In this document: positions 44,570 to 53,558 of the stretch, piece by piece
Layout: each line of letters begins with the position of its first letter
Numbering within the stretch: the stretch's first letter is position 1
Assembly: GCF_963669205.1 (NCBI RefSeq)
Contig: NZ_OY769915.1
Coordinates: 408,001 to 472,000 of the forward strand
Direction of reading: 5' to 3'
Length of the DNA: 64,000 nucleotides
Source of the DNA: an uncultured Roseibium sp.
GTDB lineage: Bacteria > Pseudomonadota > Alphaproteobacteria > Rhizobiales > Stappiaceae
Notes under the pieces: model-generated
Database searches by the model: none
What the model was told of the DNA's origin: nothing
The model's input: the letters and a program-made list of their open reading frames with translations, nothing else
Program-made: the position numbers and the translations under genes

Positions 44570-45664
44570 ATGGCGAATGCAAGGGGCGCTGCTGTTAAGT
44601 ATGACAGCGTTCAGAAGAGCTATGACGGGGAATCCCTGGTCGTAAAAAACCTCAATCTCGATATTCCGCCCGGCGAATTTCTGACAATGCTCGGGCCTTC
44701 CGGTTCCGGCAAGACCACCTGTCTTATGATGCTGGCCGGCTTCGAACCTGCCACGCACGGTGAAATCTATCTGAATGACCGGCCGATCAACAACGTGCCG
44801 CCGCATAAGCGGGGTATCGGCATGGTGTTTCAGAATTATGCCCTGTTTCCGCACATGTCGGTCGCTGAAAACCTCGCGTTTCCGCTCCAGGTCAGGAATG
44901 TTTCGAAAGCGGAGCAGCAACAGAAGGTTCAGCGCGCGCTCGACATGGTCGAGCTTGGCGCGTTCGGCAACCGCCGCCCGGCGCAGCTGTCCGGTGGACA
45001 GCAGCAACGTGTCGCGGTGGCCCGCGCCCTCGTGTTCGATCCCGAACTCGTTCTGATGGACGAGCCGCTCGGCGCGCTTGACAAGCAGTTGCGCGAGCAG
45101 ATGCAGTATGAAATCAAGCACATTCACGAAAACCTGGGCGTGACGGTCGTCTATGTGACGCATGATCAGACCGAAGCGCTGACCATGTCCGACCGGGTCG
45201 CGGTGTTCAATGACGGGGTCATCCAGCAGTTGTCGACCCCCGATGACCTTTACGAAGATCCCCAGAATTCGTTCGTGGCGCAGTTCATCGGCGAGAACAA
45301 CAAGTTGAGCGGCAAGGTTGTCGGCATCAATGGCGAGGAATGTCTCGTCGAACTGGACGACGGCACACAGCTCAAGGCCGACAAGGTCAACGTGTCCGCG
45401 GTGGGCGACCGGACGACCCTGTCGCTGCGCCCGGAGCGCGTTGAATTCGACACCAATGACTCCATGGACAATCTGGTCGATGGCCGGATCGAGGAACTGA
45501 TCTATTTGGGAGACCATATCCGCGTTCGCATGAACGTGGCTGGCAATGACGAGTTCATCGTCAAGGTTCGCAACCGGGGAGAGCGGCGCAAGCTGCATGT
45601 CGGTGAAACCGTCCAGGTCGGATGGGCACTTAACGACTGCAAGGCGCTCGACGCGGTTGCCTAA
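44570..45664 (+). CDS. PotA-type ABC transporter ATP-binding protein
   Basis: The 364-residue ATPase has Walker A GPSGSGKTT at 42-50, the Q-loop FQNYALFPHM, signature LSGGQQQRVAVARAL, Walker B VLMDEPLGALD and switch H in THDQTEA. A C-terminal TOBE domain starts near residue 260. This is the spermidine/putrescine (PotA) subtype. I start at ATG 44570; an in-frame start at 44501 adds an unlikely leader. It heads the operon ATPase, binding protein, permease, permease. Confidence 0.92.
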   Translation: MANARGAAVKYDSVQKSYDGESLVVKNLNLDIPPGEFLTMLGPSGSGKTTCLMMLAGFEPATHGEIYLNDRPINNVPPHKRGIGMVFQNYALFPHMSVAENLAFPLQVRNVSKAEQQQKVQRALDMVELGAFGNRRPAQLSGGQQQRVAVARALVFDPELVLMDEPLGALDKQLREQMQYEIKHIHENLGVTVVYVTHDQTEALTMSDRVAVFNDGVIQQLSTPDDLYEDPQNSFVAQFIGENNKLSGKVVGINGEECLVELDDGTQLKADKVNVSAVGDRTTLSLRPERVEFDTNDSMDNLVDGRIEELIYLGDHIRVRMNVAGNDEFIVKVRNRGERRKLHVGETVQVGWALNDCKALDAVA

Positions 45665-45744
45665 ATTCGCGAGGCGGATGCTGCAGTCCGCCCGCGACAA
45701 CGACGGAAAAATCCGTTCAATCCTAAAAGAGGGAGCTAGCTAAA

Positions 45745-46845
45745 ATGAAGCTCAAGACTTTAATTCTCGCGGGAACCGCACTGGCGTTTACCGGTAGTTC
45801 GGCACTTGCCACGGATCTCACGCTCGTCTCCTGGGGCGGCGCGTACCAGGCGTCCCAGAAGAATGCCTACACCGATCCCTACACGGCGGAAAACCCCGGC
45901 ATCACCGTGATCTGGGACGAATCCTCCGCTGAAGCTGTTGCCAAGCTGCGCGCCATGAACGAAGCCGGCAACGTCACGTGGGATCTCGTGGACGTGGTTG
46001 CGTCCGACGCAATCCGCCTCTGCGACGAAGGTCTGGCCATGGAAATCGACCCGGACGTCGATCTTGCAGCCGCACCTGACGGAACCCCTGCTTCCGAAGA
46101 CTTCGGCGACCTCCTGGTGTCCGAGTGCTTCATCCCGCAGATCGTTTATTCCACCACCTTCGGCTTCCGTTCCGACATCGACGAGTGGGGCGGCAAGGAG
46201 CCGACCGAAATCTGCGACGTGTTCGATCTGGAAACCTTCCCGGGCAAGCGGTCCCTGGAAAAGCGCCCGATCAACAACATGGAATGGGCTCTTCTGTGTG
46301 ACGGCGTTCCGAAGGAAGAAGTCTACAACGTTCTGGAGACCGAAGAAGGTCAGAACCAGGCATTCGCCAAGCTCGACACCATCAAGGACAACGTTGTCTG
46401 GTGGTCTGCCGGTGCTGAAACACCGCAGCTTCTTGCCGACAAGGAAGTCGTGATCGGCTCCACCTACAACGGCCGCCTGTTTGCCCTGATCGAAGAACAG
46501 AAGCAGCCGGTCAAGATGCTTTGGGACGCGCAGGTCTTCGACCTTGACGGCTGGATCATTCCGGCCGGTCTGCCCGAGGACCGCCTCGCCGAAGTGAAGA
46601 AACTCGTCAAATACGCGACAGACACGCAACGTCTGGCCGACCAGGCGAAGTTCATCTCCTACGGCCCGGCCCGCAAGTCCTCTGCACCGCTCGTCGGTCA
46701 GCACGCTTCACTCGGGATCGACATGGCTCCGCACATGCCGACCGATCCGAACAACGCGAAGAACACCTTCCTCTATAACTACGAGTGGTGGGCAGACTAT
46801 CGCGACGACATCGACGCCAAGTTCCAGGCCTGGCTCGCACAGTAA
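45745..46845 (+). CDS. PotD/F-type periplasmic substrate-binding protein
   Basis: The 366-residue protein has a signal peptide (about 1-22, ending SSALA) and then TDLTLVSWGGAYQASQK, typical of polyamine-type binding proteins. WDLVDVVASDAIRLCDEGL and MEWALLCDGVP follow. The polyamine family binds extended cations. The creatinase gene downstream suggests a guanidino compound such as creatine. A strong GAGGGAG site precedes the ATG. Confidence 0.9.
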   Translation: MKLKTLILAGTALAFTGSSALATDLTLVSWGGAYQASQKNAYTDPYTAENPGITVIWDESSAEAVAKLRAMNEAGNVTWDLVDVVASDAIRLCDEGLAMEIDPDVDLAAAPDGTPASEDFGDLLVSECFIPQIVYSTTFGFRSDIDEWGGKEPTEICDVFDLETFPGKRSLEKRPINNMEWALLCDGVPKEEVYNVLETEEGQNQAFAKLDTIKDNVVWWSAGAETPQLLADKEVVIGSTYNGRLFALIEEQKQPVKMLWDAQVFDLDGWIIPAGLPEDRLAEVKKLVKYATDTQRLADQAKFISYGPARKSSAPLVGQHASLGIDMAPHMPTDPNNAKNTFLYNYEWWADYRDDIDAKFQAWLAQ

Positions 46846-46858
46846 GCCATTCGGCTCC

Positions 46859-46885
46859 GGCCCGGGCGGATCATCCGCCCGGGCC
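46859..46885 (+). terminator. GC-rich hairpin between binding-protein and permease genes
   Basis: GGCCCGGGCGGA and TCCGCCCGGGCC pair perfectly around TCA, in a 69-base gap. There is no T-run, so it probably acts as an mRNA stabiliser or partial terminator that raises binding-protein levels over permease levels, as in other importer operons. Confidence 0.6.
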
Positions 46886-46914
46886 ATCCCTGACATTTCC
46901 CGGAAGACTGTTTC

Positions 46915-48180
46915 ATGAGCGATACCACCGACGGTCAGGTTCTGACGACACAGGACGGAAAGCCGCTGAAAGCCGCGCTCAGGCGCGCCTTGCGCCGCGA
47001 AAAACTGCGCGCCTTCCTTCTGATCGCACCCTTGCTGATATTCGTGCTGATTACCTTTGTCGCCCCGATCGTCGATATGCTGTTCCGCTCCGTCGAAAAC
47101 GGCATCGTTGCAGACACGCTTCCCAAGACGGTTATCGAACTCAGCAAGTGGGATCCGGGGTCCGGACAGGTTCCGGACGAAGAGGTTTTCGCCGCGCTTT
47201 ATGACGACATGGTCATCGCCGTGGACCAGAAAACCCACACGCGTCTCGGCTCCCGCCTGAACTATGAGCAGAGCGGTATTTCCAGCCTGTTCCGCAAGAC
47301 CGGCCGCCGCATCAAGCGCATGGACGAGGACGGCCCTTTCAAGGACCAGTTCATCGGCGCCGACAAGAAATGGGACGACGTTGCCACCTGGCAGGTCCTC
47401 AAGCAGTTTTCGCCCCGTTACACCGACGGCTATTTCCTGAATGCCTTCGACGCCAAGCGCGGTCCGGAAGGCATCGAAATGAAGCCGGATGATCAACAGA
47501 TCTACATGTTCCTGTTCGGCCGGACGCTGTTCCTGTCGATCGTGATCACCCTGTCGTGCCTGCTTTTGGGATACCCGATCGCCTTCCTGCTTGCATCCCT
47601 GCCGCTGCGAACGTCCAACCTTTTGATGATCCTCGTTCTGCTGCCGTTCTGGACCAGTCTGCTCGTGCGGACATCGGCCTGGAAGGTGCTGCTGCAGCAA
47701 CAGGGCGTTATCAACGACTTCCTGGTCTGGACCAGGCTGATCGACGATGCGAGCCGCCTGGTGATGATCAACAACCAGACGGGCACGATCATCGCCATGA
47801 CGCACATTCTGCTGCCCTTCATGATCCTGCCGCTCTATTCGGTGATGAAGACGATCTCGCCCAGCTATGTCCGCGCGGCCAAGAGCCTCGGCGCGAATGA
47901 CTGGACCGCCTTCTGGAGGGTGTATTTCCCGCAATCCGTGCCGGGAATCGGCGCCGGCGCCATTCTCGTCTTCATTCTGTCGATCGGCTACTACATCACG
48001 CCGGAGCTTGTCGGTGGCACGTCGGGGATCTTCATCTCCAACCGGATCGCCTATCACATCTCGTCGTCGCTCAACTGGGGCCTGGCCGCATCGCTCGGAA
48101 CGCTTCTGCTGGTTGCGGTGCTCATTCTCTTCGTTGTCTACGACAAGATCGTCGGCATCGACAACGTGAAGCTCGGATAG
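46915..48180 (+). CDS. PotB-type ABC permease with a large periplasmic insertion
   Basis: The 421-residue permease is much longer than PotB (about 285). A first membrane segment at about 33-57 is followed by roughly 140 soluble residues (ENGIVADTLP to KRGPEGIEMK) before the second segment near 198. After that the normal five helices follow, with the EAA-like loop AAKSLGANDWTAFWRVYFPQSVPG that meets the ATPase. The insertion between helices 1 and 2 should face the periplasm and the binding protein. Confidence 0.9.
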   Translation: MSDTTDGQVLTTQDGKPLKAALRRALRREKLRAFLLIAPLLIFVLITFVAPIVDMLFRSVENGIVADTLPKTVIELSKWDPGSGQVPDEEVFAALYDDMVIAVDQKTHTRLGSRLNYEQSGISSLFRKTGRRIKRMDEDGPFKDQFIGADKKWDDVATWQVLKQFSPRYTDGYFLNAFDAKRGPEGIEMKPDDQQIYMFLFGRTLFLSIVITLSCLLLGYPIAFLLASLPLRTSNLLMILVLLPFWTSLLVRTSAWKVLLQQQGVINDFLVWTRLIDDASRLVMINNQTGTIIAMTHILLPFMILPLYSVMKTISPSYVRAAKSLGANDWTAFWRVYFPQSVPGIGAGAILVFILSIGYYITPELVGGTSGIFISNRIAYHISSSLNWGLAASLGTLLLVAVLILFVVYDKIVGIDNVKLG

Positions 48181-48189
48181 GAGGAGGAC

Positions 48190-49044
48190 ATGAGCGCACT
48201 ACCACCCTATGCGTCCCCCTTGCAGAGAACGTGGTTCTACACGTTCCGCGTCATCTGCGGGCTGATCTTCTTCTTCCTGATCTTTCCGATCCTGGTGATC
48301 CTGCCGCTGAGCTTCAACGCGCAGGACTTCTTCACCTTCACCAAGGAGATGTTGTCCTTCGACCCGGCGGGCTACTCGTTCAAGCACTACAACGACTTCT
48401 TCACCAACCCGGACTGGCAGCAGGCGCTCGTAAACTCGGTGCTGATCGCCCCGGTCGCAACGCTGCTGGCAACCGCGTTCGGGACGATTGCCGCCGTTGG
48501 CCTGTCGCAGTCGCATGTGCCCTACAAGCCTGCGATCATGGCAATCCTGATCTCGCCGATGATCGTGCCGCTGATCATTTCCGCAGCGGGCATGTATTTC
48601 TTCTATTCGCGTATCGGCCTGCAGGGCACCTACTGGGGCGTTGTCCTGGCCCATGCCGCGCTCGGCACGCCCTTCGTGATCATCACGGTCACGGCGACAC
48701 TGGTCGGTTTCGATCGAAGCCTCGTGCGCGCCTCGGCGAGCATGGGCGCTAACCCGGTCACCACCTTCTTCAAGGTGCAGATGCCGCTGATCGTGCCGGG
48801 TGTCGTCTCCGGTGCGTTGTTCGCCTTCATCACTTCGTTTGACGAAGTCGTCGTCGTCCTGTTCCTCGGTTCCGCCGGTCAGAAGACGCTGCCCTGGCAG
48901 ATGTTCACCGGCCTGCGCGAACAGATCTCGCCGACGATCCTGGCCGTCGCTTCGCTGATGGTTGCGATCTCGATCGCGCTGCTGACGGTGCTTGAACTGT
49001 TGCGCCGCCGTTCGGAAAGGCTTAGAGGTTTGACACCGGGCTAG
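48190..49044 (+). CDS. PotC-type ABC permease
   Basis: The 284-residue protein has six predicted membrane helices and the EAA loop ASASMGANPVTTFFKVQMPLIVPG. LPLSFNAQDFF near the N-terminus is typical of the second permease in polyamine-type importers. It follows the PotB-like gene by 9 bases with a GGAGGAGG ribosome site. Confidence 0.92.
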   Translation: MSALPPYASPLQRTWFYTFRVICGLIFFFLIFPILVILPLSFNAQDFFTFTKEMLSFDPAGYSFKHYNDFFTNPDWQQALVNSVLIAPVATLLATAFGTIAAVGLSQSHVPYKPAIMAILISPMIVPLIISAAGMYFFYSRIGLQGTYWGVVLAHAALGTPFVIITVTATLVGFDRSLVRASASMGANPVTTFFKVQMPLIVPGVVSGALFAFITSFDEVVVVLFLGSAGQKTLPWQMFTGLREQISPTILAVASLMVAISIALLTVLELLRRRSERLRGLTPG

Positions 49045-49147
49045 GAACAGCCCCGCAGCTCACCTTATGTGCCGGTGGCGGAACGCCAGCCACCGGGCGG
49101 AGACAAGAGAGTCTCCCGGTTGCAAGACAATTTGGATTTGGGCCTGG

Positions 49148-49184
49148 CGGGCCGGCTTCTTCTCGGAAGCCGGCCCGTTTTGCG
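49148..49184 (+). terminator. Rho-independent terminator
   Basis: CGGGCCGGCTTC (49148-49159) and GAAGCCGGCCCG (49166-49177) form a perfect 12-bp stem with a six-base loop, followed by TTTT and a second T-rich stretch. It ends the importer operon before the creatinase gene. Confidence 0.85.
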
Positions 49185-49245
49185 TTTCGGGCCCCGGAAA
49201 TGAACTGAACACGGAACCGGCTCACTTCGGGAAAGGAGATCTTCC

Positions 49246-50475
49246 ATGAGCGACGACATGATCCGCATTTACGAAATGAACAATGGTGAGAAGAGCTTTT
49301 CGCCGTTTTCGGAACGGGAAATGGACCGGCGGCAGGCCAATCTCCGCAGGCTGATGGCGGATCGCGGCATCGATGCCGTCATCCTGACATCCTATCACAA
49401 CATCTGTTACTATTCCGGCTTTGTCTACTGCCAGTTCGGCCGCAGATACGGCCTTGTCGTCACGCAGGACAAGGCAACCACGGTTGCCGCCGGCATCGAT
49501 GGCGGCCAGCCCTGGCGGCGCACCCACGGCGATACCCTGATCTACACGGACTGGCGCCGCGACAATTATCTCCATGCCCTGCAATCGCTGACCGGCTGGC
49601 CGAATGCGCCGGCCCGGCGCATCGGCATCGAGTTCGACCATGTCTCGCTCGACTTTCTGAAGCAGATGGAAGCCGCGTTTCCAGGCGCTGACTTCGTTGA
49701 TGTCGCCGCCGATGCCATGAGCCAGCGCACGATCAAGAGCGCGGAAGAACACGTCCTCATTCGCGAGGGTGCGCGCATTTGCGACATAGGTGGTGCCGCC
49801 GTCGCCAGGGCCGTTCAGGCAGGCGTTCCGGAGCACGAGGTCGCGATCGCCTCGACCAACGCCATGATCCGGGAAATCGGCAAGTCGTTTCCCTTCGTCG
49901 AACTGATGGACACCTGGACCTGGTTCCAGTCCGGCATCAACACCGATGGTGCCCACAACCCGGTCACCAACAAGGCGGTCGAGGCCGGCGATATCCTCAG
50001 CCTCAACTGCTTCCCGATGATCTTCGGCTACTACACCGCGCTGGAGCGCACGCTCTTCTGTGAACACGCTTCCGACGAGCACCTGCGCCTTTGGGAAATC
50101 AACTGTCACGTCCACCGGGAAGGCCTGAAACTGATCCGGCCGGGCGCACGCTGCTGCGACATCGCCGCCGCCCTCAACGATATTTACCGCAGCCATGATC
50201 TCCTGAAATACCGCAGCTTCGGCTATGGCCATTCCTTCGGCGTGCTCAGTCATTATTATGGCCGTGAGGCATCGGTGGAACTGCGCGAGGATGTCGAAAC
50301 GGTGCTGGAGCCGGGCATGGTGGTCTCCATGGAACCGATGATCATGATCCCGGACGGCCTTCCGGGCGCCGGCGGCTACAGGGAGCACGACATTCTCATC
50401 ATTGGCGAGGACGGCGCCGACAACATCACCGGCTTCCCCTTCGGCCCGGAGCACAACATCATTCCGGCCCGCTGA
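49246..50475 (+). CDS. Creatinase (creatine amidinohydrolase)
   Basis: Creatinase hydrolyses creatine to sarcosine and urea. The 409-residue protein matches Pseudomonas creatinase closely in memory-based comparison: LTSYHNICYYSGFVYCQFGR, IDGGQPWRRT, MDTWTWFQSGINTDGAHNP and GYGHSFGVLSHYYGREA are near-identical blocks. The catalytic His (H237, equivalent to H232) and the partners E267, R340 and E363 are all present at a constant offset of five. Like true creatinase it has the M24 fold but lacks the metal-ligand set of aminopeptidases. A GAAAGGAG site supports the ATG. It lies behind a terminator, so it has its own promoter. Confidence 0.93.
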   Translation: MSDDMIRIYEMNNGEKSFSPFSEREMDRRQANLRRLMADRGIDAVILTSYHNICYYSGFVYCQFGRRYGLVVTQDKATTVAAGIDGGQPWRRTHGDTLIYTDWRRDNYLHALQSLTGWPNAPARRIGIEFDHVSLDFLKQMEAAFPGADFVDVAADAMSQRTIKSAEEHVLIREGARICDIGGAAVARAVQAGVPEHEVAIASTNAMIREIGKSFPFVELMDTWTWFQSGINTDGAHNPVTNKAVEAGDILSLNCFPMIFGYYTALERTLFCEHASDEHLRLWEINCHVHREGLKLIRPGARCCDIAAALNDIYRSHDLLKYRSFGYGHSFGVLSHYYGREASVELREDVETVLEPGMVVSMEPMIMIPDGLPGAGGYREHDILIIGEDGADNITGFPFGPEHNIIPAR

Positions 50476-50902
50476 GGCGGGGGTGGGGGCAGCTGCACGG
50501 TGGGAACCCACTGTTGTCTGCTTCGGAAGATGCAGCTGTACTTCATCCATGGTCATGCCGGAATGAAGGATTGTCATCCCGGTTTGCCGTGTCAGCGGCA
50601 AGACCGGGATCCAGTACTCCGTGCGGCCAGCGTTTTAAGGAAAACGGAGAAGCAAGTGGGTACTGGGTTCCGGCCTTCCGCTGCGCTTCAGCCGGAATGA
50701 CAAACTCATTGACAGGGGATCGCCTCACGAGATCCATATCGGGTTGAACCGCACCGCAGGGGCGTAAGAACCGGCTACGCAGGTGCTCCGGTTCATTTGC
50801 CCGTGGTCAAAGCCATCTCTGAAAATCTCCGCCCGTCGGCGAACACTTCATATCTCTCCCCGTTTTGCCTAAGCTGTTGGGCAAGGCGAGGGTGGAGATG
50901 AC
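50476..50902. other. Intergenic region with 131-bp element copy C
   Basis: No gene is seen in these 427 bases. They hold the third copy of the 131-bp element and, after it, a degenerate form of the sequence that also follows copies A and B (CGCCTCACGAGATCC and GGGTTGAACCGCACC). The end must carry the promoter of the stress-protein gene. Confidence 0.6.
50572..50702. repeat. 131-bp element, copy C
   Basis: It begins TGTCATCCCGG and ends CCGGAATGACA, exactly 131 bases as in copies A and B. The hairpin arms GGTTTGCCG and CGGCAAGACC and the right block TACTGGGTTCCGGCC are conserved. The central part differs. No mobile gene lies beside it, so it is a free-standing intergenic repeat. Confidence 0.75.
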
Positions 50903-51391
50903 ATGCACAAGATCCTGATCCCGGTGGACGGCTCCGTCCACTCGATAAAGGCGCTGAGAATTGCCTCGGATCTGGCGGCGAAATATCAGGGGCGGCTTCT
51001 GATTTGCCATGTCCTGCTCAGGGGCAAGGATGCCACCGATCTGATGGCGCTGGACATTTCCGGCCAGTTCGACGCGCCGCTGCACAAGATCCTGAACAAG
51101 GCGGTCTCGGCCAATCTCGGCCCGGCGCCCGACAAGATCCTCCACAAGATCGGCCAGATCGTCCTGGATCACGCCGCCGAAAAGGCCACCAGCCACGGCG
51201 TCGATTTCGAAACCCTGCCGATCCTGACCGGCAAGCCGGCAGACGCGATCATCAGGGTGCAGAAGGAGCTTGAGGCCGCCACGATCGTCATGGGCGCCCG
51301 CGGCGTCACACCGTCGGACAGCTCCACCTTCGGCAGCGTTTCGCAGGAGGTTTTCAGCCGCGCAAGCTGTACCTGCATCTCGGTGAAATAG
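50903..51391 (+). CDS. Universal stress protein (UspA family)
   Basis: The 162-residue protein is a single Usp domain. HKILIPVDGSVHSIKAL is the first strand with the Asp that binds ATP, and MGARGVTPSDSSTFGSVSQEV is the G-2x-G-9x-G(S) nucleotide motif in a slightly modified form. The function within stress response is not known. GGTGGAG precedes the ATG. It converges on the acyltransferase gene. Confidence 0.85.
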   Translation: MHKILIPVDGSVHSIKALRIASDLAAKYQGRLLICHVLLRGKDATDLMALDISGQFDAPLHKILNKAVSANLGPAPDKILHKIGQIVLDHAAEKATSHGVDFETLPILTGKPADAIIRVQKELEAATIVMGARGVTPSDSSTFGSVSQEVFSRASCTCISVK

Positions 51392-51441
51392 GCCGTTGGC
51401 GAGGCCCGCTCGCCTGCAATCCCGAATTCCGGGTCCTGAGC

Positions 51442-53370
51442 CTAGAACAGCGGTGCGAATTCACCGATCAACTTGTTGGCGCCATAGACGGACAGGTGAT
51501 CGTCATCGAAGTAGAAGACGCCCTCAGTGTCATAGACTTGGCACGTGCCGTTGGAGCAGAAGACCTGATGCGGGTAGATGACGGTCGCGCTGCTCCTGTC
51601 CTCAACCTTCCTCAGAACATCCAGCATGTTCGCGTTTAAGGACAGGTAGCGGTCCTCCGTCGGGCCGAAGCTGTCCAATGCGTCGGCGTCCCACATTTCC
51701 ATGCGGGCAATGATGGACGGCACGTTCTGCAGCCTGGTTTCGATCAACGGAACCTGCGCCAGCACGATCACTTCGCGCCCGGCATCGGTCAGCTGCTCCA
51801 CGTAGTCGAGCAGGGTTTCCAGGCGCAGTTTCCAGATCTCGCCGGCGGCCACGCCGGATTTCGTGTGCCAGCCTGCGGTGCGCGCCTGCCAGCGCTGCGC
51901 GATCACGATGGTCTTGAGCTCGGGGCGCTCAAGAATGTAGCGAAGCTGCTCCCGTGTGGCGTCGACGCAATCGCTCAGCTCCCGGTCGGTTTTCAGTTCC
52001 TCGAAAGTGGCGAAACAGGAATTGCCGAGCCGGATGACGCTCCGGTTCTTCGTCTCCGCGGCCGCCGCGACGGCCCGGTGAACGGCTTCCGCATGCGAGT
52101 CGCCGACAAGCAGCACGGACGCGTTGACTGCGTAACCGGAACCGTCAAGCGTGATCACGGTCTGCCCCGCCTCGTCCGTGACCGTCTTGAAGTTCTGCAG
52201 CCGCTCGGCGACGGCCAGGGTGGCGATATTCTCCGGCATCCACGGCAGGACGCCGTTGGTCCGCAGGATCGACACGCTGCAGATCAACAGGATCAGTGGC
52301 AGCGCGCAGGCCCCGGCGGCGCTCCATCTCAGCAGCCTTCTGGACCGTGAGCGCCGGAACGGCTCTTCGATAAATTTCCAGGAAAGTGCCGACAGCAGCA
52401 GCGACAGCAGGATCAGCCCGACCCTGACCGGGTCCGACAACCTGCCGAAGCCGTAATAGGCGGCGAAGACGAAAATCGGCCAGTGCCACAGGTAGAGCGA
52501 ATAGGAAATCTTCCCGATGAACGTCACGTACCTGAGACTCAGAACCCGGCTCAGGAACGGTTGGTGTGCCTGCCCGCCGAGAGCGATGATGAGCGCGGCG
52601 CCGAGGACTGTCGGCAGCGTCTGGAAGACGTAAGGCACCGCTTCCGGATAGCGCGGCAGGAACCCCGCGAGGATCAGCAGGACCGCAAGGACGCCGAGAC
52701 CTTCGCTCAATCTGCGCCTGTCCGGCAGCTGTGGGAAAAGGCCAAGCGCGAGCGCGGAGCCGGCAAGGAGCTCCCAGGCGCGCACCGGAAACATGAAGAA
52801 GGCGAAACTGTTATCGGTGAAGACGCCCGGAAAAAGCAGGTTCCACGTGAGCGACATCAGGAAAAGCAGCGCGATGATGGCCTTGGCCAAGGTGGGCCCG
52901 CGTCTGAGGGCAAAGAGAAGCAGTAAAGGGAAGACGATATAGAACTGTTCTTCGACCGAAAGGGACCACGTGTGCAGGAGCGGTTTCAGCTCCGCGTCCG
53001 CATCGAAATACCCCGATTCACTGTAGAACAGGATGTTCGACACGAAGAACAGCGTCGCGATAACGCTCTTTGCGTAGAGCTTCAGTTCGCTCGGCAGAAA
53101 CAGGAGCAGCGCGGCCACGGTCGACACGGTCAGGACGACCAGCAGAATGGGGATGATCCGCCGGATGCGGCGCATGTAAAACCCGCCGAAGGTGAAGGTT
53201 CCGTCGGCGACTTCCTGTTTTATGATCGCGGTGATCAGGTAGCCGGAAATAACGAAGAAGATATCGACGCCGAGATAGCCGTTGAAGCCGACGCTGTTGC
53301 CGAGGTGGTAAACGACAACGCTCAACACTGCGACGGCGCGGAGCCCGTCAATATCCGCACGATAGTTCAA
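51442..53370 (-). CDS. Acyltransferase-3 / SGNH fusion (OafA/YrhL-like)
   Basis: The 642-residue protein starts YRADIDGLRAVAVLSVVVYHLG, the acyltransferase-3 signature. It has about ten membrane helices, the RRIRRIIPILL motif and HTWSLSVEEQFYIVFP. After residue 370 it continues into a periplasmic SGNH domain with VLLVGDSHAEAV (nucleophile Ser) and FYFDDDHLSVYGA (Asp/His of the triad). Such fusions O-acetylate LPS O-antigen, capsule or peptidoglycan outside the cytoplasm. It may decorate the glycan made at the left of this window. Confidence 0.9.
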   Translation of the reverse strand: MNYRADIDGLRAVAVLSVVVYHLGNSVGFNGYLGVDIFFVISGYLITAIIKQEVADGTFTFGGFYMRRIRRIIPILLVVLTVSTVAALLLFLPSELKLYAKSVIATLFFVSNILFYSESGYFDADAELKPLLHTWSLSVEEQFYIVFPLLLLFALRRGPTLAKAIIALLFLMSLTWNLLFPGVFTDNSFAFFMFPVRAWELLAGSALALGLFPQLPDRRRLSEGLGVLAVLLILAGFLPRYPEAVPYVFQTLPTVLGAALIIALGGQAHQPFLSRVLSLRYVTFIGKISYSLYLWHWPIFVFAAYYGFGRLSDPVRVGLILLSLLLSALSWKFIEEPFRRSRSRRLLRWSAAGACALPLILLICSVSILRTNGVLPWMPENIATLAVAERLQNFKTVTDEAGQTVITLDGSGYAVNASVLLVGDSHAEAVHRAVAAAAETKNRSVIRLGNSCFATFEELKTDRELSDCVDATREQLRYILERPELKTIVIAQRWQARTAGWHTKSGVAAGEIWKLRLETLLDYVEQLTDAGREVIVLAQVPLIETRLQNVPSIIARMEMWDADALDSFGPTEDRYLSLNANMLDVLRKVEDRSSATVIYPHQVFCSNGTCQVYDTEGVFYFDDDHLSVYGANKLIGEFAPLF

Positions 53371-53558
53371 GATCTGATCCGGCCACCGGGTTTTGTCGTT
53401 CCCTGAGCCCTAGCTTCGTTGAAACATGCCGTCAAGCGATGGATGGCCGTCTGCGGGAATGCCGATGGGCGGCTTTCCCGCGGCCGCACAATCGCGGACT
53501 TTCATCTTGATCCCGGCTGTGTGATCGTGGCGCAGTTCATGAGGGAGGCAAAGGCGGC

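Noticed and set aside
46708..48057. 449-codon open frame opposite the permease gene
   Set aside because: Its composition is Asp/Glu/Arg-rich mirror of membrane helices and no motif is visible; the permease strand is certain.
49045..49245. Guanidine-type riboswitch ahead of creatinase
   Set aside because: I looked for ykkC or mini-ykkC features (paired hairpins with ACGR loops) and found only a terminator and short hairpins.
49246..50475. Annotation as Xaa-Pro aminopeptidase or ectoine hydrolase
   Set aside because: The protein carries the creatinase-specific blocks and catalytic residues at a constant offset, and lacks the five metal ligands of aminopeptidases.
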